Origin: Litorimonas sp965205225
GTDB taxonomy: Bacteria > Pseudomonadota > Alphaproteobacteria > Caulobacterales > Maricaulaceae
Reading direction: 5' to 3'
NCBI GenBank assembly: GCA_965205225.1
Contig: CBDBFZ010000002.1
Coordinates: forward strand, 1,155,369 to 1,219,368
DNA length: 64,000 bases
Shown: positions 46,576 through 54,404 of the stretch, piece after piece
How positions within the stretch are numbered: position 1 is the first letter of the stretch
How the letters are laid out: the number at the start of each line of letters is the position of its first letter
Made by a program: the position numbers and the translations under genes
The notes under the pieces: model-generated
Databases searched by the model: none
What the model was told of the DNA's origin: nothing
The model's input: the letters and a program-made list of their open reading frames with translations, nothing else

Positions 46576-47196
46576 GTGGATATTGAAGAGAATCTCGGTT
46601 CATCCAACAGTGTGCTGGTGCGGTTTCTTTTAAAAGAACATCGAGAGCGAGCGAGAATGAGCCAAGAGGCTTTGGCTGAAGCCATGGGGATATCTCGGAT
46701 TACCGTGAATCGGCTAGAAAATGGCAAGCGCGATTTTAAGAGAGAGTATTTAGAGAACGCAGCACGGGTCTTAGACGTAGCAGTTGCTGACTTTTTTACC
46801 CGGCCAGAAATCCCCCTGGTTGGCAAAATTGGCGCGGGTGGCGAAGTCTACGCTATAGGCGCATACCCAAAGGGCGACGGCATGGATAGGATTGAACCAG
46901 ATGGCTACTGGTCCCCATCCGCCGTGGCCGTGGTCGTCTCTGGCAACAGCATGTATGATAAGTATCATGCTGGTGACATCCTCGTCTATGACGAGCAGAA
47001 TCCCGAGATAGAACGCTTTATTGGTCGACGCGAGTGTATTGTAGGGCTCCCCGACGAACGTATCATGGTGAAGCGGGTGACGCGCGGCAGTCGTGATGGC
47101 CTCTATACTCTCACGAGTTGGAATTCCCCACCGATTGAGGACGTGGCTGTCGACTGGTGCGCCCGCATTCGGTCTGTAAAGTTTCGGGAGGAGTAG
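46576..47196 (+). CDS. CI-type repressor with S24 (LexA-like) domain
   Basis: 206 residues. XRE helix-turn-helix at about 18-72 (LKEHRERARMSQEALAEAMG, then ISRITVNRLENGKRDF). The C-terminal S24 domain has the catalytic Ser in VSGNSMYDKYHAGDILVYD and Lys in IMVKRVTRG. It would repress the early operon and be cleaved on RecA activation. The divergent partner is Cro-like. The DNA around the last codons (TGGTGCGCCCGCAT...TCGGGAGG) is repeated near 47932. Confidence 0.9.
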   Translation: MDIEENLGSSNSVLVRFLLKEHRERARMSQEALAEAMGISRITVNRLENGKRDFKREYLENAARVLDVAVADFFTRPEIPLVGKIGAGGEVYAIGAYPKGDGMDRIEPDGYWSPSAVAVVVSGNSMYDKYHAGDILVYDEQNPEIERFIGRRECIVGLPDERIMVKRVTRGSRDGLYTLTSWNSPPIEDVAVDWCARIRSVKFREE

Positions 47197-47201
47197 ATTT
47201 C

Positions 47202-47732
47202 ATGGACGGACCAACTATAGCCGCTACGATCAAAAATCTTCAGATGGGTTTTCAGGCCATCAATGGTATCCTGAAGATGAATGTGGGATCGAAAGTCGAG
47301 ATCAAAGTTGTCGAGTTGAAGGGCGTCATCATTGATGTTCAAGACAAGTTGCTTGCCATGCAAACGAACCATTCTGAGATGATTAAACGGATAGATTCGC
47401 TTGAAAGAGAAAATAAGCACTTGAAAAGTATGGAAGCAGAGCGTGAAAAATACCAATTGCACCCAGTTGGAGTTGGAGCGGTCGTCTACATACTTAAGCC
47501 ATCCGTGGACCTTGGCGAACCAGCACATTGGCTTTGCGTAAACTGCTTCGATCAGGGTCGAAAGTCCATCCTCCAAAAAAGGCGCCATGATGGAAGAGGC
47601 GATGAAGTTGATTACTCTTGTCCGAACTGTCCGTCCTCCATTAATGTTCCACAGAGAACTCGCATCAAGCGCCTATCACAAGACGACATTGATCGTGAAA
47701 CTCGATTGCGAGAGGGTCGCGCACCTGACTAA
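47202..47732 (+). CDS. Coiled-coil protein with zinc ribbon
   Basis: 176 residues from MDGPTIAATIKNLQ. Helical heptads around 55-90 (HSEMIKRIDSLERENKHLKS) suggest a coiled coil, and the middle shows paired cysteines (CVNCF and CPNC) as in a zinc ribbon. The frame continues from the CI operon with a good ribosome site (GGGAGGAG). Phage immunity or host-control function is possible, but no family was recognised. Confidence 0.6.
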   Translation: MDGPTIAATIKNLQMGFQAINGILKMNVGSKVEIKVVELKGVIIDVQDKLLAMQTNHSEMIKRIDSLERENKHLKSMEAEREKYQLHPVGVGAVVYILKPSVDLGEPAHWLCVNCFDQGRKSILQKRRHDGRGDEVDYSCPNCPSSINVPQRTRIKRLSQDDIDRETRLREGRAPD

Positions 47733-47747
47733 CCACAACTCGCATAG

Positions 47748-47930
47748 CCACCTCCATATATTCGAATCTATGTCGTTAAGATCGGCGATGAAGCCACATT
47801 TAAGCGCTATCGCGATAATCCGCCGCGCATGGAACCAGACAGCACAGAGCCGCACGAGATTATATTCCTGAATGGTGAACCCGCTCACATCGTTGGGCGA
47901 GTGGTGCACACAATGATCGATTTTGAGTGA
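47748..47930 (+). pseudogene. C-terminal fragment of a second S24 repressor
   Basis: An open frame without a start reads IYVVKIGDEATFKRYRDNPP, then HEIIFLNGEPAHIVGRVV. This matches the end of LexA/CI S24 domains, with the catalytic-Lys strand FKRY. It ends in TGA at 47928-47930. The bases just after it resemble the end of the intact CI gene, so this is a recombination relic of another phage's immunity region. Confidence 0.65.
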
Positions 47931-47972
47931 TGCGCCCGCATCTGGTCTGTGAAGTTTCGGGAGGTTGATCCG

Positions 47973-48599
47973 ATGGTTATGGCTTTCTATTACGGTAAGT
48001 ACGAATTACACGCAGGCTACAGCCACTACCCACCTGACTTGCTGTACTTAACAGGTAGCTTGTTATCTGCTTGGGCGTTTCTCGAAATGTCAATATTGGA
48101 CGTAGCCGTATCCAGCGTCGGGGGACCAAAGTCTTCAGGCGCTCAAGTTTTACTCGCTGTAAACAGCGTTCGTAAACGCACTGAAGTCGCCCAGAAAGCC
48201 TTATTGAATCACTCAACCGGCATAGAACATGAGATTATTTCAAGGCTCCTTAACGCCGCACAAGATGCAAGAGGATTACGCAATCTTATAGCTCACGGGG
48301 TTTTGGTAAAAGTAAAGAACCCAAAACCAGATGAAATAGTCTTCTTTAATCCTGAGCCTAATAATGAAAGGCTGGAAGACCCTTCCGCAAAAGAGCTACC
48401 TATTCCTTTATCGTCGCGCGGGACGTTCCATCGTGTCACAAGAAAAAATCTGGAGAAGTCTATCCTAGACACGTCGCTAATTCGTGATGGAATCATGGGT
48501 ATGGCAGTTCATTTAATGATGCCCGGAGACCTAAAACAAACTGGATTTGATGAGCAGCTGCAGACCGTATTTTCTCATCTTCGCATTCCGCATCCTTGA
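47973..48599 (+). CDS. HEPN-like protein, unknown function
   Basis: 208 residues from MVMAFYYGKYELHAG; the ribosome site GGGAGG lies before it. All-helical centre with ARGLRNLIAHGVLVK at about residue 112, in which RNLIAH fits the Rx4H motif of HEPN ribonuclease domains. HEPN proteins act in toxin-antitoxin and abortive-infection systems, so a defence function is plausible. The motif is short and the fold has not been checked. Its end overlaps a minus-strand ORF by about 100 bp. Confidence 0.55.
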   Translation: MVMAFYYGKYELHAGYSHYPPDLLYLTGSLLSAWAFLEMSILDVAVSSVGGPKSSGAQVLLAVNSVRKRTEVAQKALLNHSTGIEHEIISRLLNAAQDARGLRNLIAHGVLVKVKNPKPDEIVFFNPEPNNERLEDPSAKELPIPLSSRGTFHRVTRKNLEKSILDTSLIRDGIMGMAVHLMMPGDLKQTGFDEQLQTVFSHLRIPHP

Positions 48600-48714
48600 A
48601 ATCACCATCAGGCCAATACGAGCCCTCCAAGGGCACAAGGCTTTTCACGGCTGCAATGTAACGCTCCTTCATTGCATTCAATCCATCCGGTGACAGGTCT
48701 ATCGTCTTCATCAT
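48493..48714 (-). CDS. Small ORF, possible truncated phage protein
   Basis: 73 codons from ATG at 48714 (or 48711). MMKTIDLSPDGLNAMKERYI and ESYWPDGDFKDAECEDEKIR-like sequence looks protein-like. The C-terminal third overlaps the convergent HEPN-like gene, which is unusual. An overlapping frame (48608-48895) is less convincing. Part of the sequence is duplicated at 52559-52620. Confidence 0.35.
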   Translation of the reverse strand: MMKTIDLSPDGLNAMKERYIAAVKSLVPLEGSYWPDGDFKDAECEDEKIRSAAAHQIQFVLGLRASLNELPYP

Positions 48715-48774
48715 CGATCTCCATCCAGCCCGCCCAGCGCGGGCTTTTCGGGTCTCTAGCACATAAATCCATAA

Positions 48775-48817
48775 ATGTATCCAAAAATGCACATTTCTTA
48801 TTAGCATAAATGTAACC
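48775..48817. promoter_or_regulatory. Second pair of operator-like repeats
   Basis: ATAAATGTATCCAAAA (48771-48786) and ATAAATGTAACCAATA (48806-48821) are direct repeats 35 bp apart, upstream of the minus-strand ORF. They contain the octamer found twice in the CI/Cro switch. The pair could place a leftward promoter under the same repressor. Confidence 0.4.
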
Positions 48818-48897
48818 AATATAGCACGCATCTCCTATCAACCTGGCCCTCGTACAGAATTTCCGTTTGGAAACGATGGTCCAGCAGGCGGTCAATT

Positions 48898-48945
48898 ACG
48901 GTCAGGCTCGTGCCTGTTTGAGCGATGCGGCGCTCGCGGCGCGAC
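48898..48945 (+). repeat. Left copy of a ~50-bp direct repeat around the restriction genes
   Basis: Begins ACGGTCAGGCTCGTGCCTG, continues TTTGAGCG, and ends with a GAGCG...CGCTC hairpin and CGGCGCG. The right copy is at 54340-54392 in the same orientation with only a few changes, plus a 4-bp size difference. The region between them holds the lipoprotein, both restriction-type systems and the fragments. Confidence 0.55.
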
Positions 48946-49031
48946 CCGCGCCGAGGCGGCCGCATGGATTCGTCACTGCTTTGCAGTCAGGATATCCGCT
49001 AGGACCTCAACTGCGGGCTGGTCTAGATAGC

Positions 49032-49451
49032 CTAACGAGCCGTCTTTTCGATCTGGAAATGAAGATCATCACTTCTTAAACAGTTTCTAAATGCGCGTGA
49101 CAACAGACCAGAATCCCCAAGCAATCTAGCTTCTTGATCGACACAGTGCTCAGCATGCAGCTTCGCCAATTCGATATTGACGGTTACAGAATTAGGGTCG
49201 GCTTTATCGGCCAAAATTGCATTCGCGATTATGGTCAAAATTAAGTCCTTCACACGTAGAGACATATTTTCCCAATCAGATGCTGGCTCTGAAATGAATC
49301 TTTCCGCCAAACTCATGGAAGCTTTAGCGATTAAATTTGATCGCTCACTAGGCACTTCCATTGGCTTCTCGGTCTCAGAGACAGTGGCTGTTTCCGTCGG
49401 CGAACAACCGAGAAGAATCACGGCGTAAAATAGTTGGATGTGTAGACGCAT
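49032..49451 (-). CDS. Prophage lipoprotein, unknown
   Basis: 139 residues from the ATG at 49451 (MRLHIQLFYAVILLGCSPTE). A short signal with lipobox LLGC gives a lipidated Cys near residue 16. The mature part is helical, Glu/Ser-rich, with two more Cys near the end. Surface lipoproteins on prophages sometimes block superinfection, but there is no direct evidence here. Confidence 0.65.
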   Translation of the reverse strand: MRLHIQLFYAVILLGCSPTETATVSETEKPMEVPSERSNLIAKASMSLAERFISEPASDWENMSLRVKDLILTIIANAILADKADPNSVTVNIELAKLHAEHCVDQEARLLGDSGLLSRAFRNCLRSDDLHFQIEKTAR

Positions 49452-49819
49452 AAATAGAACATATAAAAGTTCCGAAGGCTTGACTACCCTCTTCCAGCCA
49501 CTTGGCCAAAATGGCATGTTGACAAGGCTGGCAGAGCGGGTCGTATCTGGCTGGTGCCTATGAAAAACCCGGCGATCCCCGCGCGGCCACGCAGACTATC
49601 CCGAAATCGAATCGATTCGCTGGCTACTTAAGAATTGATGCGAAAGTCATTGCTTCCATGTGCCTTTGTCAGCCTCAATACGAGAGAGACGGACCCGAAG
49701 TTGTCGTAATTGTCCATCTTCATAACTCATAGACCCGATTTTATAGCTATCGCTCACTTTAGAAAGCGGTAATTGCTTGTTATGCGCGTATATTCCATGC
49801 ATGAGCGGAACGGCAGCGC
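49452..49819. other. Stretch without a recognisable gene
   Basis: About 370 bp between the lipoprotein and the next ORF. Frames are broken by stops. The sequence includes a GC-rich part near 49560-49610 and an AT-rich part near 49620-49800. No tRNA, terminator with a T-run, or known repeat was seen. Confidence 0.5.
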
Positions 49820-50011
49820 TTGGCCAATCTCAACAATACCGGGATTTGGCAAAATACATTTTACGTCGACGATTTTGGTGAGATGACTACGAACGCTTTA
49901 ATCAGAAACAAACGCCACATGCCGCTCTATGCCGCGGAAGCGTGCTGGAAGTATAATGAACGCAAGAACGACAATGCCTTTGGCGCATTCATGTGGGGGT
50001 GCTTCGCATGA
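49820..50011 (+). pseudogene. Possible IS1595-type transposase C-terminus
   Basis: 63 codons. The second half (MPLYAAEACWKYNERKNDNA) resembles the end of IS1595/ISXO2-like transposases, which have an L..E..W(R/K)YN.R pattern, as in this window's own copies (LHLKETEWRYNHR). The first half is unlike them. The stop overlaps the ATG of the methylase-nuclease gene (GCATGA), so translation could continue into that gene. Weak call. Confidence 0.3.
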
Positions 50012-51438
50012 ACCGGCTCTATTATGGGGATTGCCTGGCCATCATGAAGGATATGCCGCTTGGCAGCGTGGACCTGATCTATCTCGACCCACCGTTCAAT
50101 TCCAAGCGCGCTTATAACGCAATCTACAAAGACGAAACGGGTCGCCCCTTGCCGGACCAGATTGAAGCTTTCTGCGATCAATGGACTTTGGATAATGAAC
50201 GCGAACGGGCCATTCGCAATATGCCTATCCTTATGAGGGAAGCTGGTGTTAACGACGGTATCGCCGAGTTCTGGAAAATCTGGTGTAACGCTCTTCGAAA
50301 GACCCAGCCCAGTCTACTAGCCTATCTCAGCTACATGACTGAGCGACTCTTGCCCATGCGCAACATTCTCAAGCCGACCGGCTCAATCTATCTACACTGC
50401 GATCCGACGGCCTCCCATTACATCAAGATCATGATGGATGGGATTTTCGGCCATAGGAATTTTCGGAATGAGATTATCTGGTGTTATAAGTCCGGTGGCG
50501 CAAGCAAGCGCTGGTTTGCCAAAAAACATGATACAATTTTATTTTATGCAAAAAACCAAAAACATTGCAAATTTAATCAATTAAAGATCAAATCTTATGG
50601 TCAATCAGGCGGGGGCCATGGTGGTGCCGTTAAATATTATAAAGATAAAAATGGGACGTATTCAATTGTAACGGCTCGCGACTGGTGGGAAATTTCGATG
50701 TTGGCAACTACCCATAGCGAAAGACTTGGCTATGCCACACAAAAACCACTTGCCCTGTTGGAACGCATTATCAATGCCAGCTCCAACGAAGGCGATGTTG
50801 TCTTCGACCCATTCTGCGGTTGCGCGACAACCCTGGAGGCCGCGCATCGCCTGAAACGCCGCTGGGTCGGGATTGACATAGCTATTCATGCGATCAAGCG
50901 TGTGGCCAAAATACGCTTGCAGGATAGGCTCGGTCTGAAAGAGGGTGTCGATTTCGAAATAAAGGGCATACCGCATAGCATAGAAGGTGCACGCGATCTT
51001 TGGAATCGTAATAAGTATCATTTTCAGAAATGGGTCGTTGAACAGGTTGACGGCTTTGTCACCGCGCGAAAGACAGCGGATGGCGGGATTGATGGGCGAC
51101 TCTATTTTGATATGGGGGGCCGCAATCTTGAAAGCATGGTGCTGGAGGTCAAGGGCGGCACCAATGTCGATATCAGTGTCGTGCGTGACCTGCGAGGGGT
51201 GCTGGAACGCGATAACGCTAAAATGGCAGGGTTGATCATTATGGACGATCTGGGGCCAATTAAGACGAGGAACTTTGCTCGTGAAATGGCCGCGGCGGGC
51301 GATCTTGACGTCATGGGTGTTCAGTATCCGCGAATGCAGTTGCTGACCGTTCAGGACATTCTTGACGGCAAGCGGTTCCTGACGCCTTCTGTGGCGCGGG
51401 CCAAAGGGGCGGCACAACCTGCGCTACCGCTAGGTTAA
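50008..51438 (+). CDS. DNA methyltransferase fused to an Mrr-like nuclease domain
   Basis: 476 residues from MNRLYYGDCLAIM. The methylase part has the beta-class order: target/catalytic motif DLIYLDPPFNSKR (about 27) first and the SAM-binding DPFCGCATTLEAA (about 268) later. From about 330 the sequence turns into a restriction-endonuclease-like fold: FVTARKTADGGIDGRLYF and MVLEVKGGTNVD, which provide the Asp and E-x-K of the PD-(D/E)xK site. One protein thus could modify and cut. A single-chain restriction-modification enzyme (type IIG-like or Mrr-like) is likely, but the target is unknown. Confidence 0.82.
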   Translation: MNRLYYGDCLAIMKDMPLGSVDLIYLDPPFNSKRAYNAIYKDETGRPLPDQIEAFCDQWTLDNERERAIRNMPILMREAGVNDGIAEFWKIWCNALRKTQPSLLAYLSYMTERLLPMRNILKPTGSIYLHCDPTASHYIKIMMDGIFGHRNFRNEIIWCYKSGGASKRWFAKKHDTILFYAKNQKHCKFNQLKIKSYGQSGGGHGGAVKYYKDKNGTYSIVTARDWWEISMLATTHSERLGYATQKPLALLERIINASSNEGDVVFDPFCGCATTLEAAHRLKRRWVGIDIAIHAIKRVAKIRLQDRLGLKEGVDFEIKGIPHSIEGARDLWNRNKYHFQKWVVEQVDGFVTARKTADGGIDGRLYFDMGGRNLESMVLEVKGGTNVDISVVRDLRGVLERDNAKMAGLIIMDDLGPIKTRNFAREMAAAGDLDVMGVQYPRMQLLTVQDILDGKRFLTPSVARAKGAAQPALPLG

Positions 51439-51472
51439 CGGATAAACCTATAACTGCTAACCGCGAAATTTA

Positions 51473-52087
51473 TTACTGGCCGACCCGCCCAAACTCAGCT
51501 TCCAAGGCCTCTTTGCATTGAGTTAAATCGCTTTCGATTAAACCAGTGCCACTGATATCAATAACCCCGGAGGTTTCATGCAAACCGACAAAGATCTTAG
51601 GATATTCGTAACTGACTACAGAAAATTCTAAGGACAAACCTTCGAATTTTTTCAGCGATTCCAATGGAATATTTTGTTCCCATTCCCGCATAAAACGATC
51701 ACCTATTTCTCTAAACTCTGCAGACTTATATGACCAGCGAGGGTTAATGGAAACGCGATAATCCCTGATGACATCGACTTGCCAATCCTCCTCCTGCCTA
51801 TCAATATGATATCCCTCTTCATACGCCAAATATAGGCTACCATTTAATATCGGCCCGTATCCGCCCATGCGTTTTGAATACAAAATACCGCCTCGAATTG
51901 GCTTGGCGATTTTGCAGTTCGCCTTGTCGCGGTCAGCTCCCGCGAAGACCTCCCAACCACTATCACCCGTCCAACGTGCTACATATTCGCCTGGTCGCAC
52001 TTCTTCCCAATGCGGCTCTCCTGCCACTCCCGCCAAGGGGCACCCGAATAAAATTAAACAGACAACTGTAAAAAATACTGACCTCAT
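51473..52087 (-). CDS. Secreted protein, unknown
   Basis: 204 residues. N-terminal signal with a hydrophobic core and a Cys in LILFGCPLAG (lipobox-like) or an Ala-cleavage site at GVAG. The mature part has many aromatic and charged residues (DSGWEVFAGADRDKANCK) and looks like a beta-rich exported protein. No family recognised. It is convergent with the methylase-nuclease gene, with 34 bp between stops. Confidence 0.6.
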   Translation of the reverse strand: MRSVFFTVVCLILFGCPLAGVAGEPHWEEVRPGEYVARWTGDSGWEVFAGADRDKANCKIAKPIRGGILYSKRMGGYGPILNGSLYLAYEEGYHIDRQEEDWQVDVIRDYRVSINPRWSYKSAEFREIGDRFMREWEQNIPLESLKKFEGLSLEFSVVSYEYPKIFVGLHETSGVIDISGTGLIESDLTQCKEALEAEFGRVGQ

Positions 52088-52189
52088 ATTGCCGTGATCG
52101 CAGGGAAATTGAACTATTGCAACTCCAATCTAAATTGAACTATTGTCATTTTTTATTGAATATTAATTGTCATTTTGTCACTTTCAAAG

Positions 52190-52738
52190 CATGAACTGAG
52201 GCCTACTCCGCGCGGCCTGTGGCGTGATCACCCTGACCTGGCGCGGTGAGCCGTCGTGACCGTCTGAGCGTTGCGCAGGTAGTGCGGAACCAACAACGAG
52301 CGGAACTGATCTTGCTGTCATCTGCAGTCACGCTCCGGTCTCGGACGCGAGGCACTTGGACCGACACTTTACCGACCCCGGTCATCACCTCACGCTCAGG
52401 AAGAAAACCGTGGCGCACCAGACGCTGACGCCCTCCTGCGTCCAGCAGATGAGCATGATCAGTGATGAAGCCGGAAAACCTACTCCCCAAACCCATCCAA
52501 TTCAGTCATCGTCTCACAAGGCAGACTCTGCTCCTGGAACCGGACAGCACAGAGCCGCTGACAGGTCTATCGTCTTCATCATCGATCTCCATCCAGCCCG
52601 CCCAGCACGGGCTTTTCGGGCGCAGGAATTTTCTGAACGAAATTATGTGGGGCTATCGCACTGGCGGAGTTAGTAATCGCTTGCATATCAGAGCGATATG
52701 CCAATGCTTAACCATGTAACCAACCGTTGCGAGGCATA
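52190..52738. other. Fragment graveyard: IS256 and methylase relics
   Basis: Three separate relics lie here. On the minus strand at 52300-52450 is an IS256-family transposase piece (RQRLVRHGFLPEREVMTGVG, then VSVQVPRVRDR). At 52536-52620 a recombined copy joins sequence from 47831-47853 to sequence from 48691-48752. At 52621-52680 a methylase piece (RNFLNEIMWGYRTGGVSNR) resembles the region near 50450 of the methylase-nuclease gene. No intact gene is present. Confidence 0.65.
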
Positions 52739-53602
52739 ATGAATAAAAGTGCTATTACCCGCATTCATGCTGATCACTCAGCTCAAATGGAGTGCAAAGA
52801 CAATCTGAGATTTATGAGGGGGCTGGACGATGCCTCTATGAAGCTCATTGTCACGTCCCCGCCTTACAATATTGGGAAGTCCTACGAGAGCAGGACTTCG
52901 CTTGAACGATATGTCCAGGATCAAGCGCGAGTGATCTCGGAATGCGTTCGACTTCTACACCCGGGGGGATCTCTGTGTTGGCAAGTTGGCAATCACGTTC
53001 TCAAGTGTGAGATTTTTCCGCTCGATATCGTCCTCTACCACGTCTTCCATGATCATGGTCTGAAACTGAGAAATCGGATTGTCTGGCATTTCGAACACGG
53101 GTTGCATTGTAAGAAACGTCTGTCTGGCCGCTATGAGACGATTATGTGGTTCACAAAGTCAGACGATTACACTTTCAATCTGGATCCGATCCGTGTTCCG
53201 TCAAAGTATCCGAACAAGAGATATTACAAAGGTCCAAAGGCGGGTCAGCTTTCAGGCAACCCTCTAGGGAAGAATCCAGGTGACGTGTGGGTATTTCCAA
53301 ACGTCAAAAACAACCATGTAGAGAAGACAGAGCATCCTTGTCAGTTTCCTGTGGAGCTGGTTGAACGCTTGGTCTTGTCTCTCACCGATGAAGGGGATCA
53401 GGTTTTAGATCCTTATATGGGTGTCGGAAGTTCCGTGATCGCGGCAGAGATGCATAGCCGATCCGGTTTTGGGTGCGACACAGAGAAAAAGTATGTCGAT
53501 ATCGCATGGCAGAGGCTTCACGAGTTGAGATATGGCACTCTTAAAACACGACCGATGAACAAGCCTGTTTATGATCCGAGAAAGAAGAACGGCGGCCACT
53601 GA
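52739..53602 (+). CDS. N4-cytosine-type DNA methyltransferase of a type II system
   Basis: 287 residues from the ATG of MNKSAITRIHADHSA, after a purine-rich ribosome site (GCGAGG). Catalytic motif KLIVTSPPYNIGKSY near 40 comes first, and SAM-binding DPYMGVGSSVIAAE near 222 follows (beta class). SPPY is typical of N4-cytosine enzymes such as M.BglII and M.BstYI. It overlaps the next gene's start (TGATG), as in a tight restriction-modification pair. It protects sites cut by the partner. Confidence 0.88.
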   Translation: MNKSAITRIHADHSAQMECKDNLRFMRGLDDASMKLIVTSPPYNIGKSYESRTSLERYVQDQARVISECVRLLHPGGSLCWQVGNHVLKCEIFPLDIVLYHVFHDHGLKLRNRIVWHFEHGLHCKKRLSGRYETIMWFTKSDDYTFNLDPIRVPSKYPNKRYYKGPKAGQLSGNPLGKNPGDVWVFPNVKNNHVEKTEHPCQFPVELVERLVLSLTDEGDQVLDPYMGVGSSVIAAEMHSRSGFGCDTEKKYVDIAWQRLHELRYGTLKTRPMNKPVYDPRKKNGGH

Positions 53603-54213
53603 TGAGAATTGTCGAGACTTACTCCCATCTGAATGGGTTAGAGTATCTTCTCGTTCACAAGCCTGCGCTCTGGCAGGAGATTCAGGACGTAATCGCCAAT
53701 GTGAACGCGACCCAATTTAAGACAAAAGTCTCACGTGAGAAGACCATGAAAGGGAAGTTGCTTTACGCTCCGAAGGATATGAACAAAGCAATGGATCAAG
53801 AGTTTACGTCGAGAGGATGGGCTGAATCTCGCACTTCTTATTGGGTCACAAAAGATGCGAAACTTATCAGGAAAACGATGTCCTTGCCTCGTGATGAGCA
53901 AAAGGCTGAGATCGAAGCGACAGGCGAGACACCAATCTACTCTTACAATCAAACAGATTTTGTGAAGGGTAGAGTCGCGGTTGAAGTGCAATTCGGCAAA
54001 TACTCGTTTGTGTCCTTCGACCTTTTCGTGAAGCACATGGCATTCTTTGTCAGTGATGTGATCGACCTTGGTATCGAGATATTGCCGATGAAGGAGCTTC
54101 AAGCTGAAATGTCGTCTGGTCCGGGCTACTATGAAGGCGAGCTATACAATCTTATAAGGCAGGGCAGAGGCATTCCAGCCGTTCCTTTAGTCGTAATCGG
54201 CATAGCGCCTTAA
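53602..54213 (+). CDS. BglII/BstYI-type restriction endonuclease
   Basis: 203 residues. The segment QTDFVKGRVAVEVQFGKYSF gives Asp, then Glu nine residues later and Gln two after that (D-x8-E-x-Q), the same order and spacing as Asp84/Glu93/Gln95 of BglII. Downstream SFDLFVKHMAFFVSDVIDLG and the C-terminal GRGIPAVPLVVIGI fit the BglII family fold. It should cut a GATC-centred site (RGATCY or AGATCT), but the exact target is not readable. Its length is like BstYI (203 residues). Confidence 0.82.
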   Translation: MRIVETYSHLNGLEYLLVHKPALWQEIQDVIANVNATQFKTKVSREKTMKGKLLYAPKDMNKAMDQEFTSRGWAESRTSYWVTKDAKLIRKTMSLPRDEQKAEIEATGETPIYSYNQTDFVKGRVAVEVQFGKYSFVSFDLFVKHMAFFVSDVIDLGIEILPMKELQAEMSSGPGYYEGELYNLIRQGRGIPAVPLVVIGIAP

Positions 54214-54339
54214 ACCACAAGACCATGACCGATGAGCCTGTTGAAAGCGTCAGTTGATAGCCTCGAAGGGCTTAAGAATTCCGGCTGAGATCAAAACACA
54301 GCAAGTCGGCAGCCCGCAATATAGGAGCGGCCTAATCAG

Positions 54340-54392
54340 ACGGTCAGGCCCGTGCCCGTTTGAGCGGGGCGCCGCTCGCTCGCGGCGCGGGC
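54340..54392 (+). repeat. Right copy of the ~50-bp direct repeat
   Basis: ACGGTCAGGCCCGTGCCCG, then TTTGAGCG, then a GAGCGG...CCGCTC hairpin and CGCGGCGCG. Compare 48898-48945. It lies between the restriction genes and the second D12 methylase. Confidence 0.55.
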
Positions 54393-54404
54393 CTCTGACG
54401 CGGC

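Noticed and set aside
48608..48895. Minus-strand ORF overlapping the 48493-48714 ORF
   Set aside because: The front is Cys-rich and without signals, and the overlapping frame looks more protein-like. It cannot be excluded.
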